Below, piece after piece: positions 24,607-38,217 of a DNA stretch of 64,000 nt. This stretch comes from Rutidosis leptorrhynchoides (taxonomy: Eukaryota > Streptophyta > Magnoliopsida > Asterales > Asteraceae), in contig NC_092336.1 of the NCBI RefSeq assembly GCF_046630445.1, positions 203,703,001 through 203,767,000 of the forward strand, written 5' to 3'. Under the pieces are notes generated by a model. That model was not told the DNA's origin and did not search any database. It worked only from the letters and a program-made list of their open reading frames with translations. Position 1 is the first letter of the stretch. Every line of letters starts with the position of its first letter. The position numbers and the translations under genes were made by a program.

Positions 24607-27600
24607 TCAGTCAGAATCATCACTAATAAAAGTGTGTGCTTCACGTGGTTCTGTAGCATTGTCGTCTAAATCTTCGTCCAACTCGTCGTCTAATTCGTCC
24701 TCCAAGTCAGTCTCTATGCCGTTTTGTGTGTCGCCTTCTAGAACTTCTTCAACATCGTCTTCATCGTCGTCTTCATAATCGTCTTCATCATCGTCTTCAT
24801 AAACATCTGTCGCAGCATTACGCGTTGAGGGAGTATGGTCAACTATCATCGGTTCGCCCATACTCAAATCTAGTCGAGTCAAATCATCCACATCATCCAA
24901 GTTAGTTGACAACGAAAAATCAGATGAAGTGCAACCATGTATAAGATCCACTTCGTCATCTCCCCTAATAAGACTTTGGTCCCAATGCTTTCGATGATGT
25001 ACTTCATGAACAACCTTCCAATCACCTCTCTTTTTACTCAGGTCATCAATGTAAAATACTAGATTTGTTTGTGTTGCAAGGACGTACTGTTGATCTTCAT
25101 ACCATTCCGATTGGGTACAAATACTGGTTATGTTATCCTTAGTGACACACCGTTTTTTGTCAGTTTTGAACCATTTACATCGAAACAAAACAACCTTACA
25201 ACCAAACAGATAACAAAGCTCAAGAATTTCTTCCAGCACACCGTAATACACATCTCCGCCAGCAGCGGGTGATGAAACTCCGCTATTCTGAGTTCTTCGG
25301 CGTAAATCTCGATCATGAACGACAAACCTTACACCGTTAACAATGCAACCGGTGTAGGAGTAATAATGTCCTGGTCCATGTGCTAAAGCAAGTAACTCAT
25401 CGCTGCAGTTGGATTTGTCATTTACTCGCATGAGCTTGATCTATGAGAAAAAACAAAGTTATACAAGATTATGCAAGCTATTATGAAAAGGTAATACGTG
25501 CAACGATTTTACCTTGTCATTAAACCAGCGAGGAAACTTTGTTTCTATATCACTAATCTCATGCGGTCTCTCAACTTTAAAATCTCTGTAAAAAAAATTC
25601 AAGATATTAGTATCAAAAATGTAATGATAAAAAAACACATTTCGATAATAATAAACTCTTACTCCTTGTATTTGTCAAAGGTCCGAAGTTTGGTATCCAG
25701 CTGAGTATCTTTCGCCTTACTAATAGGTGTACACACAGATTGGAACACGTAAAAGTCACGTTTGGGGACTTTAGCCTCTGCATTTCTATCTGGCTTATTA
25801 AAACTCGTCTCTACGGAGTGAATGTACCTTGAGTCGTAAGTTAAGGCTTCGTCGGCAACGTACCCCTCGGCAATAGAACCTTCTGGCTTAGCTTTATTCT
25901 TGACATAATTCTTCAGTGTTTTCATATATCTTTCGAATGGATACATCCACCTCATGTTAACCGGGCCACCTTGAATCGCCTCATCAGGTAAATGCATAAC
26001 TAAATGAATCATTATGTCAAAAAATGACGGAGGAAATATTTGCTCGAAAGAACACAATATTTTGATCAACCCATCTTTGGCTTTTACCATGTCAGACGTT
26101 AACAAGCTCCGAGCACAAAGCTGCTTAAAGAATAAACAAAGTTCATTTATTGGTGCTGAAATACTTTTGTCTAAGTACGCTCGAACACCAACGAGAAGTA
26201 ACCGTTGCATCATTATATGATGGTCATGAGACTTGAGCCCAACTAGTTTATTTTCATCTTCGTGGACTTTATGCTTAAAGTTTGAGCCAAAGCCATCAGG
26301 TAACTTAACCTTTTTAATGAATTGACAAAATTGAGTTCTATCTTCAGGTTTGAAAGAGTACTTAGGATGAGGTTTTTTTGATTTACCATTACCGAGTGGT
26401 TCTAGCCACAACTCTTTTCGAATGCCCCACATTTCTAACACCTCTCGTGCCTTGTTATTGTCTTTGGATTTTTCCTTGTGCATTAGCAAAGTATTTAACA
26501 AACCTTCGCACACATTTTTTTCTATATGCATGACATCCAGATTATGTTTTAGTTCAAGATCCGACCAATAATCAAGCTCGTAGAAAATAGATTTCTTACT
26601 CCAGTTACCCACAGCCGTTGGATCACGCTTTCTCTTTTTACCTCCAAAATCAGGATGCTTACCCTTAATACGATCTTTCACTGTTGCCAATTGTGCTAAG
26701 ATCTCATCTTTGTTTCTACTACGAGGCGGAAGCCTTTTCTCGACATGACCATTAAATGACGTGCTAGTCCTCAATTTATGATTCCTTTTTAAGTACATTC
26801 GATGGCCAAAATAAATAATTTTTGACAACACGTGTTGAGATGGAGTATCGACATTACACGTAGGACATGCTTTATATCCTTGGCCACTCCAACCGGACAA
26901 ACTACTACGAGCTGGAAAATCGTTGATGGTCCATAAAAGCATGGCTCACATTGTGAAGGAAGTTTTTGTGGCGGCATCATTTGTTTTGGCTCCGGTAGAC
27001 CATAACACTTTCAATTCATCAATCAACGGCCTTAAAAATACATCCATGTCCTTCCCGGGAGATCTGGGGCCAGGAATTAACAACGTCAACATGAATGAAG
27101 ACTCTTTCATACACATCCAAGGGGGCAAATTGTACGTTGTCAATACAACTGGCCACATACTGTAAGTAGAACCTATATCGCTAAATGGATTGAAACCATC
27201 AGCAGCCAACCCTAATCTAACATTTCTAGGTTCACTGACAAAATCTGGATACTTTGCATTGAAATTTTTCCACGCTGTACCGTCTACCGGGTGATGCATC
27301 TTATCAGCTTCGGTAGACTGCCTAGAAGCATGCCAAGTCATATGGTTCGCAGTAAACCTCGATTTATAAAGTCGTTGTAATCTTGGAGTCAACGGAAAGT
27401 AACGCATCACCTTGTGGGGAACTTTCTTCCCACTCGTGTCTTTATCTTTCCATCTACTCACACCACATACATGACAAGTTTCATCATTTGCGTGTTCCTT
27501 CCAGAATAAACAACAATCGTACTTACAAACATGAATCGATTTGTATCCTAACCCAATAGTCCTCATTGTCTTCTTAGCTTCATAGTACGACGACGGGATA

Positions 27601-28175
27601 TTAGCATCCGGAAATGCAGCTTTAAGAAATGATACCAATTTGTCGAATGATGTATTAGTCCATCTATTAGCGACCTTCAAGTGAGTCAACTTTGCCAAAA
27701 AACTAAACGAAGACATCCATGTACAACCAGGGAATAGTTCGGTATTGTCTAGTTTATCTAATTCATCAAATTCATCATACGTAGAACTCGGTGTATGTGT
27801 TGTGGTCATTGGCTCATTTTCACTCGGTGTATGTGTTGTGTCCATTGGCACATCGCGAAGATCGGTGATAAGATCATTTAATTGGTCTATCGCCGGAGGA
27901 ATATGTACAAAACATTCAGTTCGCGATGGTAAAACAACTTGTTCACCGTGATACTTCCAAGTCTTGTAAAATCGGCTAAAACCATGCATTTGTATGTGAC
28001 ATTTCATTGTATCGAGTGTTTGAAATACAAGGTTGTCACAATCATTACATGGACATCTACATTTATTAGCTGAATTTGCAAAAGCTTTACAACTCTCGAT
28101 AAATGCATTAAGACCATTCCAAAATTCAGTAGTAGTGCGGTCAACTAAAGTAGTCCAATTCTTATCTAAGGTCAT
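24607..28175 (-). CDS. TnpD-like CACTA transposase (tnp2 with DUF4218 and DUF4216), one nonsense codon
   Basis: Exon 1 is 28175-25663, exon 2 25585-25513 and exon 3 25440-24607; both junctions have good GT/AG signals and keep frame (1140 codons in all). The N terminus is the transposase-associated zinc-binding domain (KCRCPCNDCDN). The tnp2 catalytic region follows (VCKYDCCLFWK, CHVCGVSRW, LLWTINDFPA, GYKACPTCN). DUF4218 lies about residues 640-790 (GGPVNMRWMYPFERYM) and DUF4216 in exon 3 (VHDRDLRRRT, VLFRCKWF), ending in an Asp/Glu-rich tail. A TGA at 26946-26948 interrupts exon 1 in frame. Such proteins cut and join the element ends. No other break is visible, so the gene decayed recently. 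Confidence 0.85.
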
Positions 28176-28428
28176 TTACTGCATATATAGATTTATAAAT
28201 TTACACCTAACAATACATATGCATATAAATATCCAAAACATACATAAAACATACATATTACGTCCTTGTACATATACTAAATTAATGTGCATGAATATCA
28301 TATTTATGTAGAAACATAAATCGTATAATAACTCATCATAATTAATACTAAGGCTTTCAGTTAGTATGTATAAGGTTGGCTATCCTAAACCCACTTTTTG
28401 AATGTATGCCTCATATATGAATGCGTAT

Positions 28429-28565
28429 ATCGATATAGTTTACTATTTAAGAAAATTTTGACAACATTTTCCTTTAGCCCCCAAATATGTGTACGAGACA
28501 CATATTCGTGGAGCAAAAGGAAAATGTTTACCGAATATTTCTTAAATAGTAAACCAGATCGATTT
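28429..28565. other. Long near-perfect hairpin
   Basis: The left arm (28429-28492) and right arm (28498-28565) are reverse complements over about 60 bases with scattered mismatches. They include GTTTACTATTTAAGAAA, ACATTTTCCTTT and ATATGTGT, around a five-base loop. It is transcribed with the CACTA element if the leader reaches this far. It could be a small MITE or a precursor-like hairpin. Confidence 0.65.
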
Positions 28566-29000
28566 ACTCATTCCTGCCCTAAATGAGACAAAACATTCAA
28601 AACGCAGTCCCAAAGTGGGGACAATCCGAAATTAATTTCTAAATTAATTTCGGACGAGTGACCTACGGTTTAAACTGGGAGAATTATACACATAAACTAA
28701 CATGCAAAATATCATACAAATTCTACATATATATAAACATGATATAATATGAATTAATTTCTACATAGCAATACATCTTAAGGCCACTTAATAATGCTCT
28801 TAAAAAAAAGCTAAATAAAGAAAGTTCTAAGTGTTTCTAAACCACACTTGAATTTGGGGAACTTCTAACAATTACAATCAGTCCTGGCAAGTTAAGAACG
28901 AATAGTCATCATCACAAGTGCTCATTAATCAAAAATTTACCAAATATAATAATTTCTAAGTTCATAAATCAACAAAAATGCAAATAAATGAAAATATAAC

Positions 29001-29010
<10 letters not shown>

Positions 29011-29097
<87 letters not shown>
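29011..29097. repeat. (TA)n tract
   Basis: About 87 bp of TA in the CACTA leader. Confidence 0.95.
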
Positions 29098-29098
<1 letters not shown>

Positions 29099-29400
29099 TG
29101 GGTAACATTTAACTACAACAATAATAACCTAAATCATACAACTAAAAACGAAAATCAAAAATTACATATGGTTTTGCTCAAATTTGAATTTTTTAGGAAT
29201 AATCTTAAAAAAAAAATTGAAAGTTTTGAGAAATTAGAGGTTAGATGCTTACCTTATACAAGATTGTGTGGTGAAATCTTGGTTCAATTCAAGTTTTAAG
29301 TTGAAAACCGCAAAGGGTTTTGATAGGAGAAAGAAAATTGGGGTTAAAAAAATGAAAGATAAAAGACTGCTGTTTACTTTACAGCAGCAACTTTTAGCAT

Positions 29401-29533
29401 TTTGTGGCGACATGTCGCCGCAATAAGTCGCCAAAATAGTTATTTTCCCTCCGGCGCCAAATGAAAAATTCCAATGAAATATAGTTTGTGGCGACATTGA
29501 ACGTCACAAAACACCTTTGTCGCCACAATTTAT
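29401..29533. repeat. CACTA subterminal repeats, inner cluster
   Basis: Copies of TTGTGGCGACATGTCGCC and partial forms, as at both element ends. They now lie 1.6 kb inside the outer right cluster, separated from it by a (TA)n tract and a minisatellite. Confidence 0.75.
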
Positions 29534-29630
29534 AATTAATTCTTAAATGTATTATACATTATTATATAAAGAAAAAATACATATATTTCTAAGTTCATAA
29601 ATCAACAAAAATGCAAATAAATGAAAATAT

Positions 29631-29635
<5 letters not shown>

Positions 29636-29698
<63 letters not shown>
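29636..29698. repeat. (TA)n tract
   Basis: About 63 bp of TA between the inner subterminal repeats and the minisatellite. Confidence 0.95.
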
Positions 29699-29701
<3 letters not shown>

Positions 29702-29828
29702 TTAAATATAAAAACATAAAATACATTTAATATAATATATTAAATATTCTCGTCCTTGTCGTGTCCTTGTTCTCGTCTCGTCCTCCTTATTGTTTTCTTC
29801 GTCACTTTCGTCCTGATTCCCGTTCTCG

Positions 29829-31106
29829 TACATCACCACCCCATCCATATAAAACGTCAGCATCACATTTCGTCGTCATACATAACCATCACATTTCACC
29901 GTCTTACATCTCCACAAAATTACATCGTCTTACATCACAACCTCGTTCCACCATCGTACATCACAACATCATTCCACCGTCGTACATCACCACCACATTC
30001 CACCGTCTTATATCACCACCACATGCACATCATACAACCGTCATTCATAACCACCACATTCCATCGTCATACATAACCACATAATTTATCATTACCACAT
30101 TCGATCGTCATATATAACTACCTCATTCCACTGTCCTAGATCACCATCTCATTCCACCTTTAAACACAACCACATTCTATAGTCATACATAACTACCACA
30201 TTCCATTGGTATCTATAACAACCACATTACACTGCCTTACATCACCACCAAATTCCACCGTCAAACATCGTCACCACATTTCATCGTTGTACATCACTGT
30301 CTCATTCCACACTATTACATCACCGCCACAGTTCACCGACTTACTTAACCACCACATTCCATCATCTTACATCATCGTCACATTATCTCATCTTACATAA
30401 CCGCCTCATTATACCGACTTACATCACCACTACGTTCCACCGTGTTACATCATCGTCACATTTCGTTGTCTTTAACCACTACCCAATCCACTGTCGTTAT
30501 ACATAACTACCACATTCTACCGTCGTATGTAACAACCACATTACACCGCCTTACATCACCACCCAATTCCAGCGTCACACATAGTGACCACATTCCACCG
30601 TCTTACATCACTGTCTCATTCCACAATCTTACCTCACTGCCTCATTTCACCAACTTACTTTACCATCACATTCCACCGTCTTACATCACTCTCTCATTCC
30701 ACAATCTTACCTCACCGCCTCATTTCACCGACTTACTTTACCACCACATTCCATCGTCTTACATCATCGTCACATTATCTCATCTTATATAACTGCCTCT
30801 TTATACCGACTTACATCACCACTACGTTCCACCGTGTTAGATCATCATCACATTTCGTTGTCTTTAATCACTACCCTAATCCACTGTCGTCATACATAAC
30901 TACCACATTACATCGTCGTATGTAACAACCATATTACACTGCCTTACATCACTACCAAATTCCACCGTCACACATCGTCACCACATTCCACCGTCTTACA
31001 TCACTGTCTCATTCCACAATCTTACATCATCGCCTCATTTCACCACCTTACTTTACCACTATATTCCATCGTCTTACATCATCGTCACATTATCTCATCT
31101 TACACA
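29829..31106. repeat. Degenerate minisatellite, unit about 26 bp
   Basis: Around 45-50 variants of CATTCCACCGTCTTACATCA plus CCACCA fill nearly 1.3 kb. Higher-order copies are visible: blocks starting TAACAACCACATTACAC occur at about 30212, 30530 and (one base different) 30922. The lack of G and of stop codons gives overlapping long open frames rich in His, Thr, Ser and Pro, which I do not accept as genes. Confidence 0.85.
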
Positions 31107-31142
31107 ATAACGTCTCCAAAAACGAAAGTAAATCTAAAGAAC

Positions 31143-31510
31143 AAATTGTGGCGACTATTTGTGGCGACATGTCGCCATAAATTGTCTGGCGCGAAACTCT
31201 CCCGCCACTTCGTGCACTTTTTGCAGCTTGGAGGGAAACATTTAGGGAAACATTAATTGGAAAGGAAATAATAAATATCAATTGTGGCGACATTTAGTGG
31301 CGACATGTTGCCGCAACTAAAATTTTCAAACTTTGACCGTGTTTCTTTTTGAGAAATAGAAAACGTAAATGGAAAATTACATTTGTGGCGACATTTATGA
31401 CGACATGTCGCCACAAATAACAACAACTGACTCAAAAAGTCAAAAAGTGAAAGTTTTTTGGCATTTAGCGGTCTTTTGCGACGTTATATGTGTCGCCACA
31501 AATTGCTTCG
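31143..31510. repeat. CACTA subterminal repeats, outer right cluster
   Basis: At least four paired repeats of TGTGGCGACAT...ATGTCGCCACAA type, at about 31144, 31281, 31381 and 31479. The terminus expected within the next tens of bases is missing. Confidence 0.75.
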
Positions 31511-32511
31511 TGGCAAAAGGGCAGATTTCTGGTAAAAGTTCAATGCATTTTTCAAACAATTTTCTCATTATTATTTGGTACAAAGTATTTGATAGTATTA
31601 TCTTCTTATTTTTTAAATTTTTATATTTTTTTAGTTTATTTAAAACAAAACTTAATTATTTGAAATTGTTTAAATTTAATGTTTAATACATAATAATGAC
31701 ATCACCTAAAATGTTGTGGTGATGACATGTGACATGATTAAGTTTAATAAAGGGTTAAATTTTTTAAAAGTGACATCATCATCTTAGCATTTTAATAGAT
31801 AATATAGATATAGATATATTCTATAAAAGTAGTCCACAAAGTTATTATACCATAAAAATGAAAAAGACTAATGGAGAACAAAATCACTTTGCTTCTGTGA
31901 TACGTCCTTTTTAACTAAGACTAGTGTATCGGAAGGAAAAAAGGGCGTCGGAAGTCTGTATGACAAAAAAGCAATGCCTCAAAATGGAGTAGTGAGGCGT
32001 GGGTTTGCAACAATATAGGGGCGATAGTTGTATAGCAACGGGTGAAGCAACGGGTGTTGCTTTGGTTTTTTTAATTTTTTATTACTTTAAAAATATAATT
32101 TTTATCCCTTTTTAACTACTTTACCAATTATATTTTAACACATCATCACAACACTTCTAACCCACACCACCAACACTTCATACCAAAAACTCACACATCC
32201 TAGTTATCAAAAAAGTGCAAAAAAACAACTCACACCACCAACTCACGCCCCCTACCATTACAAGTGGTCTAATGAATTAATGAATTAGAGATCAGAACAC
32301 ATATATTCACATGGTACGGAATACTTGCTTGTATAAAGCTAGAAAAAAGACCAGCCGCGCCTTGCTGCGGTGCATTTGATACTATCCTTTAAGTGTGATT
32401 TTAGTTGTTCGCATTACAATATGGAATTACATTTATATTAGCAAAGTTAACAAAAGAGTTTATCAGATAGGGCCATTACATACATTGTAGCTTTTGGCTT
32501 AAAGAAGTAGC

Positions 32512-33309
<798 letters not shown>

Positions 33310-33388
<79 letters not shown>
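33310..33388. repeat. (TA)n tract (A2)
   Basis: Counterpart of 21273-21331, about 20 bp longer, showing microsatellite slippage since the duplication or between alleles. Confidence 0.95.
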
Positions 33389-33390
<2 letters not shown>

Positions 33391-33972
33391 GCAGGATCAA
33401 TGGGGAAGTAACCAATCGGGGGGAAGCAAAAAAAAAATTTTCGTTTTTTTTGAATTTTTTTTTCCAGGCATCAAGATCACACGAAAATATGAACATTTAG
33501 AAAAGACACTTCGTGATGAATGTAATTATTTAGGCGGGAAAACGATCGACAAAAATAACATTCAAGATAATATTGTTCGTGAAGAATGTTAACGTTTTTT
33601 TTTTCCATGTTTTGTGAAGTAAATTTTAGCCCTAAACCCAAAACACCAAACCCTAAACCGTTCGTGTTAAAAACTCAATCTAAATCCTAAATCTAAACCC
33701 TAAACCCTAATATCTAAACCCTATAAACCCTAATATCTAAACCCTAATATCTAAAACCTCAACATACGCTCGAAAAACACTATAATTGTTATATATTAGT
33801 TCTTCGAGCGTTTTCCCGCCAAAATAAAAACATTTATCACAAAGTGTCTATTAAATGTTCATATATTTATCCAATCTATAATGTTCGTGAACAAAGTTTT
33901 TTTAAAAAACAAAAAAAAAATAAGATTTTGCTCCCCCGCTTCCCCCGATTGGCTACTTCCCTCTTGTTAATC

Positions 33973-33975
<3 letters not shown>
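33389..33975. mobile_element. Fold-back unit 2, second copy
   Basis: Same as 21332-21918. Confidence 0.7.

Positions 33976-34031
<56 letters not shown>
33976..34031. repeat. (TA)n tract (A2)
   Basis: Counterpart of 21919-22003, about 30 bp shorter. Confidence 0.95.
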
Positions 34032-34033
<2 letters not shown>

Positions 34034-34063
34034 CAGACTAAGGTGTCATATGAACCACCATGT

Positions 34064-34759
34064 GAAGCTGTAAATGACAACACACAACACATTTTCAAAA
34101 ACAGTTTGATGCCATCTCATTGAAACAGATCATCATAAGATACTACGTCAAATCAGCGACTTTCCGATCGTGAGATACCAACTTATATTTTTCATCATAT
34201 TTCTGAACACCAAGTTTGGTGATAACTAAGTAACTACCCTTAAACAAAATGTTCTCAAAATCAGGTATGAGAAATTTATCAACGCCTGAAGCTATTTTAT
34301 TGCTCTATAATATTAGGTAAACGGACCATTCTTGAAGTGCAACATAATAAGATTATAGATCATATGACTGATAATTATGAGTAATTTTAAGTATTTAACA
34401 TTGTGAAAGACACTGCAAACATTAATTACATTTCGTGTAAGTATTAAGCCAAAATTATGAAGTATCAAATATGTAGAACGTACTTGTGGATGGCCAGAAC
34501 CCTTATTTTGACACTAAGGCTTGTATGCAATCTACTCTCCAACTGCTTGTATCAAGGAAATCAGAGAGGAGGATCACTGATGTTTGAAGGGTCAAAATTT
34601 TGACTCGAATTATATTACATGTGTCCATTTAGTTTTTTTTAAAAGGTGGAACTTTAAATTCATATTGCTCATGTTCATTCGTTATTATTTATCAAAGGAT
34701 GTACGCTGGGAAGAAAAGAAACAAATAATGGTTGTTAGATACATTGTACGCTGAATCGG
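34064..34759. other. Single-copy stretch between A2 and the left Athila copy, possible gene scrap
   Basis: On the minus strand 34294-34150 is open for about 48 codons (LIPDFENILFKGSYLVI, YDEKYKLVSHDRK) and ends in TAG. The pattern loosely recalls the N-terminal OB-fold of plant RPA1-like proteins (DUF223), but I cannot confirm it. The rest shows no coding signal. Confidence 0.3.
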
Positions 34760-35978
34760 TGGCTATTTAACGATTAGCCAAATCAAGATAGCTTTAATTG
34801 ATAACAAGAAAGAACAATATTTTTGGTATTTTAAGATTTAAGCTTTAAAGCAAACAAACAAGTAAAAATAAGATAGTTGTAAACAAATAGGAGAACGAAT
34901 GCTTGTCTAGACCTTTTACACCTAGTATTGGATGCATTTAGATTAAGCCCCAGCTATTATCTAACTTATGTGAATTATCTAGTCGTTTCACCTGAAATTC
35001 CCCAGCGCAAACACTTCAATTAAGATTACACGACACGGAATTCCCCGTAGCCTAAGACCTCCTAATTGTGACCAAATTTTTCGACTGAGATGAAGACTCG
35101 AATCACAATCACACCAACTCTCGTTGCGTATAATTCACCCCTATTTCGTCTAACCTTTTGAATTCAATTTACTCTCGTCTCCGAGTAAGCAAACAATCAA
35201 TTAAGACAAACCAATTGTAAATTTATGTACTAAATTAATGAACTCTCGTCCTATCAAACAAGTACACAACCAATTGAATCGAAAAGTCTAGCTTTAATAA
35301 GAATCGTTCTTTAATTCAAACATCAAAACATCATAAATTAAACGAATAATTGATAAGTAGCATCCAACACTTAGGTTTATAAGTCTAGACAAACATTAAA
35401 TAACTTAGCCAATAACCATGGCAACAATAGAAATCAAAAACAAACAATTAAGATAATTCATTATTGTTGATAAGAGTTAAACCTAATTGAAATCTTGATC
35501 TGGAACGATTGACGAATCAAAACGTGTTTCCGGAATAATTGAGTTGATTAGATGATGTTGGGATTCCCCAAAAATCACTAAAAATCGCCCCAAAGTTGCT
35601 GGAATTCGTCGGGATAAAAAGTGATAAAAAGTTAGGGTTTAATTCCTTATTTATAACTCTAAAACTGACAACAGTAACGGAAGGCCCGCGGCGCGGGCCC
35701 TCCAGCCGCGCCACGGCTTAATACGGCCAAGAATTCCTCTTCCTTTTTTCACCATAAAAGTGCCCAAACCCAAATTGCTTCATCATATTAAGGCAACTCT
35801 GATACAATAACATATAACATACCTCAAAAGAATCAAAAAGGCATACAAAAGATCTTCTCGGCTCTCAAATCATAATCTTCCCAATTATCGCGAATAAAGA
35901 CCAAAACCGTATCCGAATGGACTAAAAATGACGGATATTGCCATGATAAATATATGAAAAATGCGCAATATCAAATCA
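34760..35978 (-). repeat. 3' LTR of the left Athila copy, U5 end missing
   Basis: On the minus strand it starts TGATTTGATATTGCGC right after the purine run AGTGTGGGG (plus 35979-35987). It has CG-rich palindromes (plus 35683-35717) about 28 bp upstream of the TATA box TATAAATA (plus 35648-35655). It stops at about 34760, roughly 220 bp short of the end seen in the right copy. The hAT-type MITE of the right copy is absent, giving its empty site (plus 35343-35365). Confidence 0.8.
35648..35655 (-). promoter_or_regulatory. TATA box of the left Athila LTR
   Basis: TATAAATA on the minus strand, preceded by the GCCGTGGCGCGGC and GGGCCCGCGCCGCGGGCC palindromes. Confidence 0.6.
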
Positions 35979-38217
35979 CCCCACACTAGAGTCTTGCTTG
36001 TCCTCAAGTAAAGTCGACTCGAAAATAATCTCCTACTAAATGATAACGTCTTCATAAGTGTAAGTAGAGCCAACGAATATAAACCAAAAGAGAAACTAGC
36101 ATGGGTACGGTTTTAAGAGAACATATCAACAATGTGGCTTCCACTTGTAATCCCAAAATCTCCAACATCCCCAAATAGAATATCAGCACAATAATAATAC
36201 TAACTCGAACAACGGGCACCAAATATGTAATTCAAATAAATGTAGAGAATCCCGAACCCGATAATGTCTTCAAATATAGAACGTGGATACAAGTGGAAAC
36301 CATGAGCCGAGAAAGTGAAACCTTCGAACCAAAGAACCCTACGAGCTACCCCGCGATTGGTCAAGCCAATGCCTCCCACAGTACCTAACATCGCGAGATG
36401 TTGGTAAGAAAATAATGTAGCTTAGGAGGATACCACATTACGTCCGGATATCATCGATAATTATGAGGTAATCATCTAATCCGTTAAGTCAACCATAAAG
36501 ATTGAGGTTCATCAGGCTTAAAAACTGATATCTTACCTTTCCGGAGGTTATCCACTGAAAATCTGATCAATCACTGACATTTTGTGTATCATGGTGCGCT
36601 TCCCATTTGGCTAGCAAATCTCCCTCATTGAGATAAGCTTTGACTACCAGTTTTCCTGTTTGACGTTGAGGCCTGGTAGATTTCCAGTCGATTTTAGCAA
36701 TGACTTTTCAAGATTTTTCGTCACCCTACAACTGGTCTGGACTACAACTTCTGAAACAAATCAGCAAGTGTGTCATTCGGGAGACTTGACTCCCTTTAGG
36801 ATGGAATGGATACATCCTGTGTGGTTAAATTAAGTGGTCGGACGCAACATTGTCCTTATTAGGAGAAACAATGAGGATCATCCTGTTAAAGTTTTTGATC
36901 TAGCGCATGGCCCGATTTCGATCACACGCTACTATCACCGTTCATACGGTTGACACTCACCTTGGTGCAAGTGACCTACGTATGAATTTTAATGTTCATG
37001 TAGGATTTCACATTCAAAATAATGAACATGTTTCGAAAGTTCAAGACTTTCACCTCTAACAGTACCTCATCGTGAAATGATGGGTAATGAAATGGTCCAG
37101 CTTAAGAGGTATACGTACCAAGTGAAACGGTCGGAAGACTTTACTTCCTTAATGAGTGGATCTGACTCACTCGGGAATGCCAATCAATTTCAATTGACAC
37201 TCAGTTTAAATCCCAAAAACCTTTGGGTGCCATAGCTTTTGGCTATGGGTTGTGTTGTCTAAGCAAACACAAGCACGTAGCTATTGTTTCTAAAAAGGAC
37301 AACACTAGTGAAGCTCTAGGCTCCCCTTCCCACAGTATCACACCATTAAATGATGTAATAATAAAATGATATAGTTTCGGAAGTCTGCTATACCAAGTAA
37401 CCAAAAGTTTTTGATCTGGCACGTGATTCGGTCACAATCACGCTATGCAATCACCGCTCTCTCACGGTTTACACCCGTTTGGTACAGGTGACCTACTATT
37501 GAGTTCCCCGAACTCAATAGTAGGATTTCATGTCCAAGATAATGAACATGTGGGATAATTTTGGCTTCTTTGAAATCACGAAATATGCCATAAAATACCA
37601 AGCCATATCATAAACAAGTTATGGCCGAATTTTCAATTGGTTTTCTATTTTTTTTCTTTTCCCTAAATTTTCTCAATTTTTTTTTTATTTTCCCTAAACT
37701 TTTCAATTTTTTTTACGACCAAAACCCGTGAAACATCAAGTCTTTTAATATCAAAACTAATATGATGATGGTTTCATTAACAACCAACCCGAGAGATTTT
37801 ACATCCCCACCCCACACTTGAGATCGAGTAATGTCCCCATCACGAGATCAAAATTAGATAAAAAAATCGAAAGGGTAAGAAAAATAAAAAACTTATCGAG
37901 TTAACCACTGATCGTGGAATGACAGTGACAGATGGCGCTGAACTGACTGCCAGCATAAGAACATCGTCCATTCCCGATCCTTACACCAATATCATCACTC
38001 ATGCGGTTTTGCTGAACTTAATGCCAGACTTGAAAATCGTTTCACCAACAAACCTAAGAAAAATAAAAACAAAAGAAAACTACATAAACAGGACAAGGTG
38101 GCACCACCCGATGCCGAAACGCCTTGTCCCTCAAATAAGTTTCAAAGTACACAATCAGAGAATATAATTATTCAAGTACATACCAAATGAAAAGTTTGCA
38201 AACAAAATACAACATGA
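35979..38217. other. Non-coding 3' region of the left Athila copy
   Basis: Matches 54000-56229 in reverse. It contains the conserved TTGAGGACAAGCAAGACTC box just before the polypurine tract. The ORFs in it (35885-36073, 36200-36391, 37919-38167) are not protein-like. Confidence 0.6.

Larger units (their letters stand above)
28176..29396. other. CACTA 5' leader region with hairpin and (TA)n
   Basis: It lies upstream of the TnpD-like start on the minus strand and probably holds the promoter or a first intron. It contains the hairpin at 28429-28565 and a (TA)n tract at 29011-29097. A 55 bp stretch at 28953-29010 (TTTCTAAGTTCATAAATC...) recurs at 29585-29640, each copy running into a TA tract. 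No protein signal. Confidence 0.5.
22037..31532 (-). mobile_element. CACTA (En/Spm) DNA transposon, right terminus lost
   Basis: The left end reads CACTACAACAAATCGGG, a typical CACTA terminus, followed by subterminal repeats of the GGCGACATGTCGCC type. The interior carries a TnpD-like and a TnpA-like gene, both on the minus strand. The right side still has a dense cluster of the same subterminal repeats up to 31503, but no reverse-complement terminus. Instead repeat A2 begins at 31533. The element is therefore eroded by an estimated few tens of bases at its right end and could not transpose on its own. Confidence 0.9.

Noticed and set aside
29756..30925. Overlapping His/Thr/Ser/Pro-rich ORFs as a repetitive secreted protein
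   Set aside because: Two frames are open at once because the minisatellite lacks stop codons; no start context, signal peptide or conserved frame.
29829..31106. CRISPR-like array
   Set aside because: Repeats are contiguous and degenerate with no unique spacers, and the DNA is plant nuclear.
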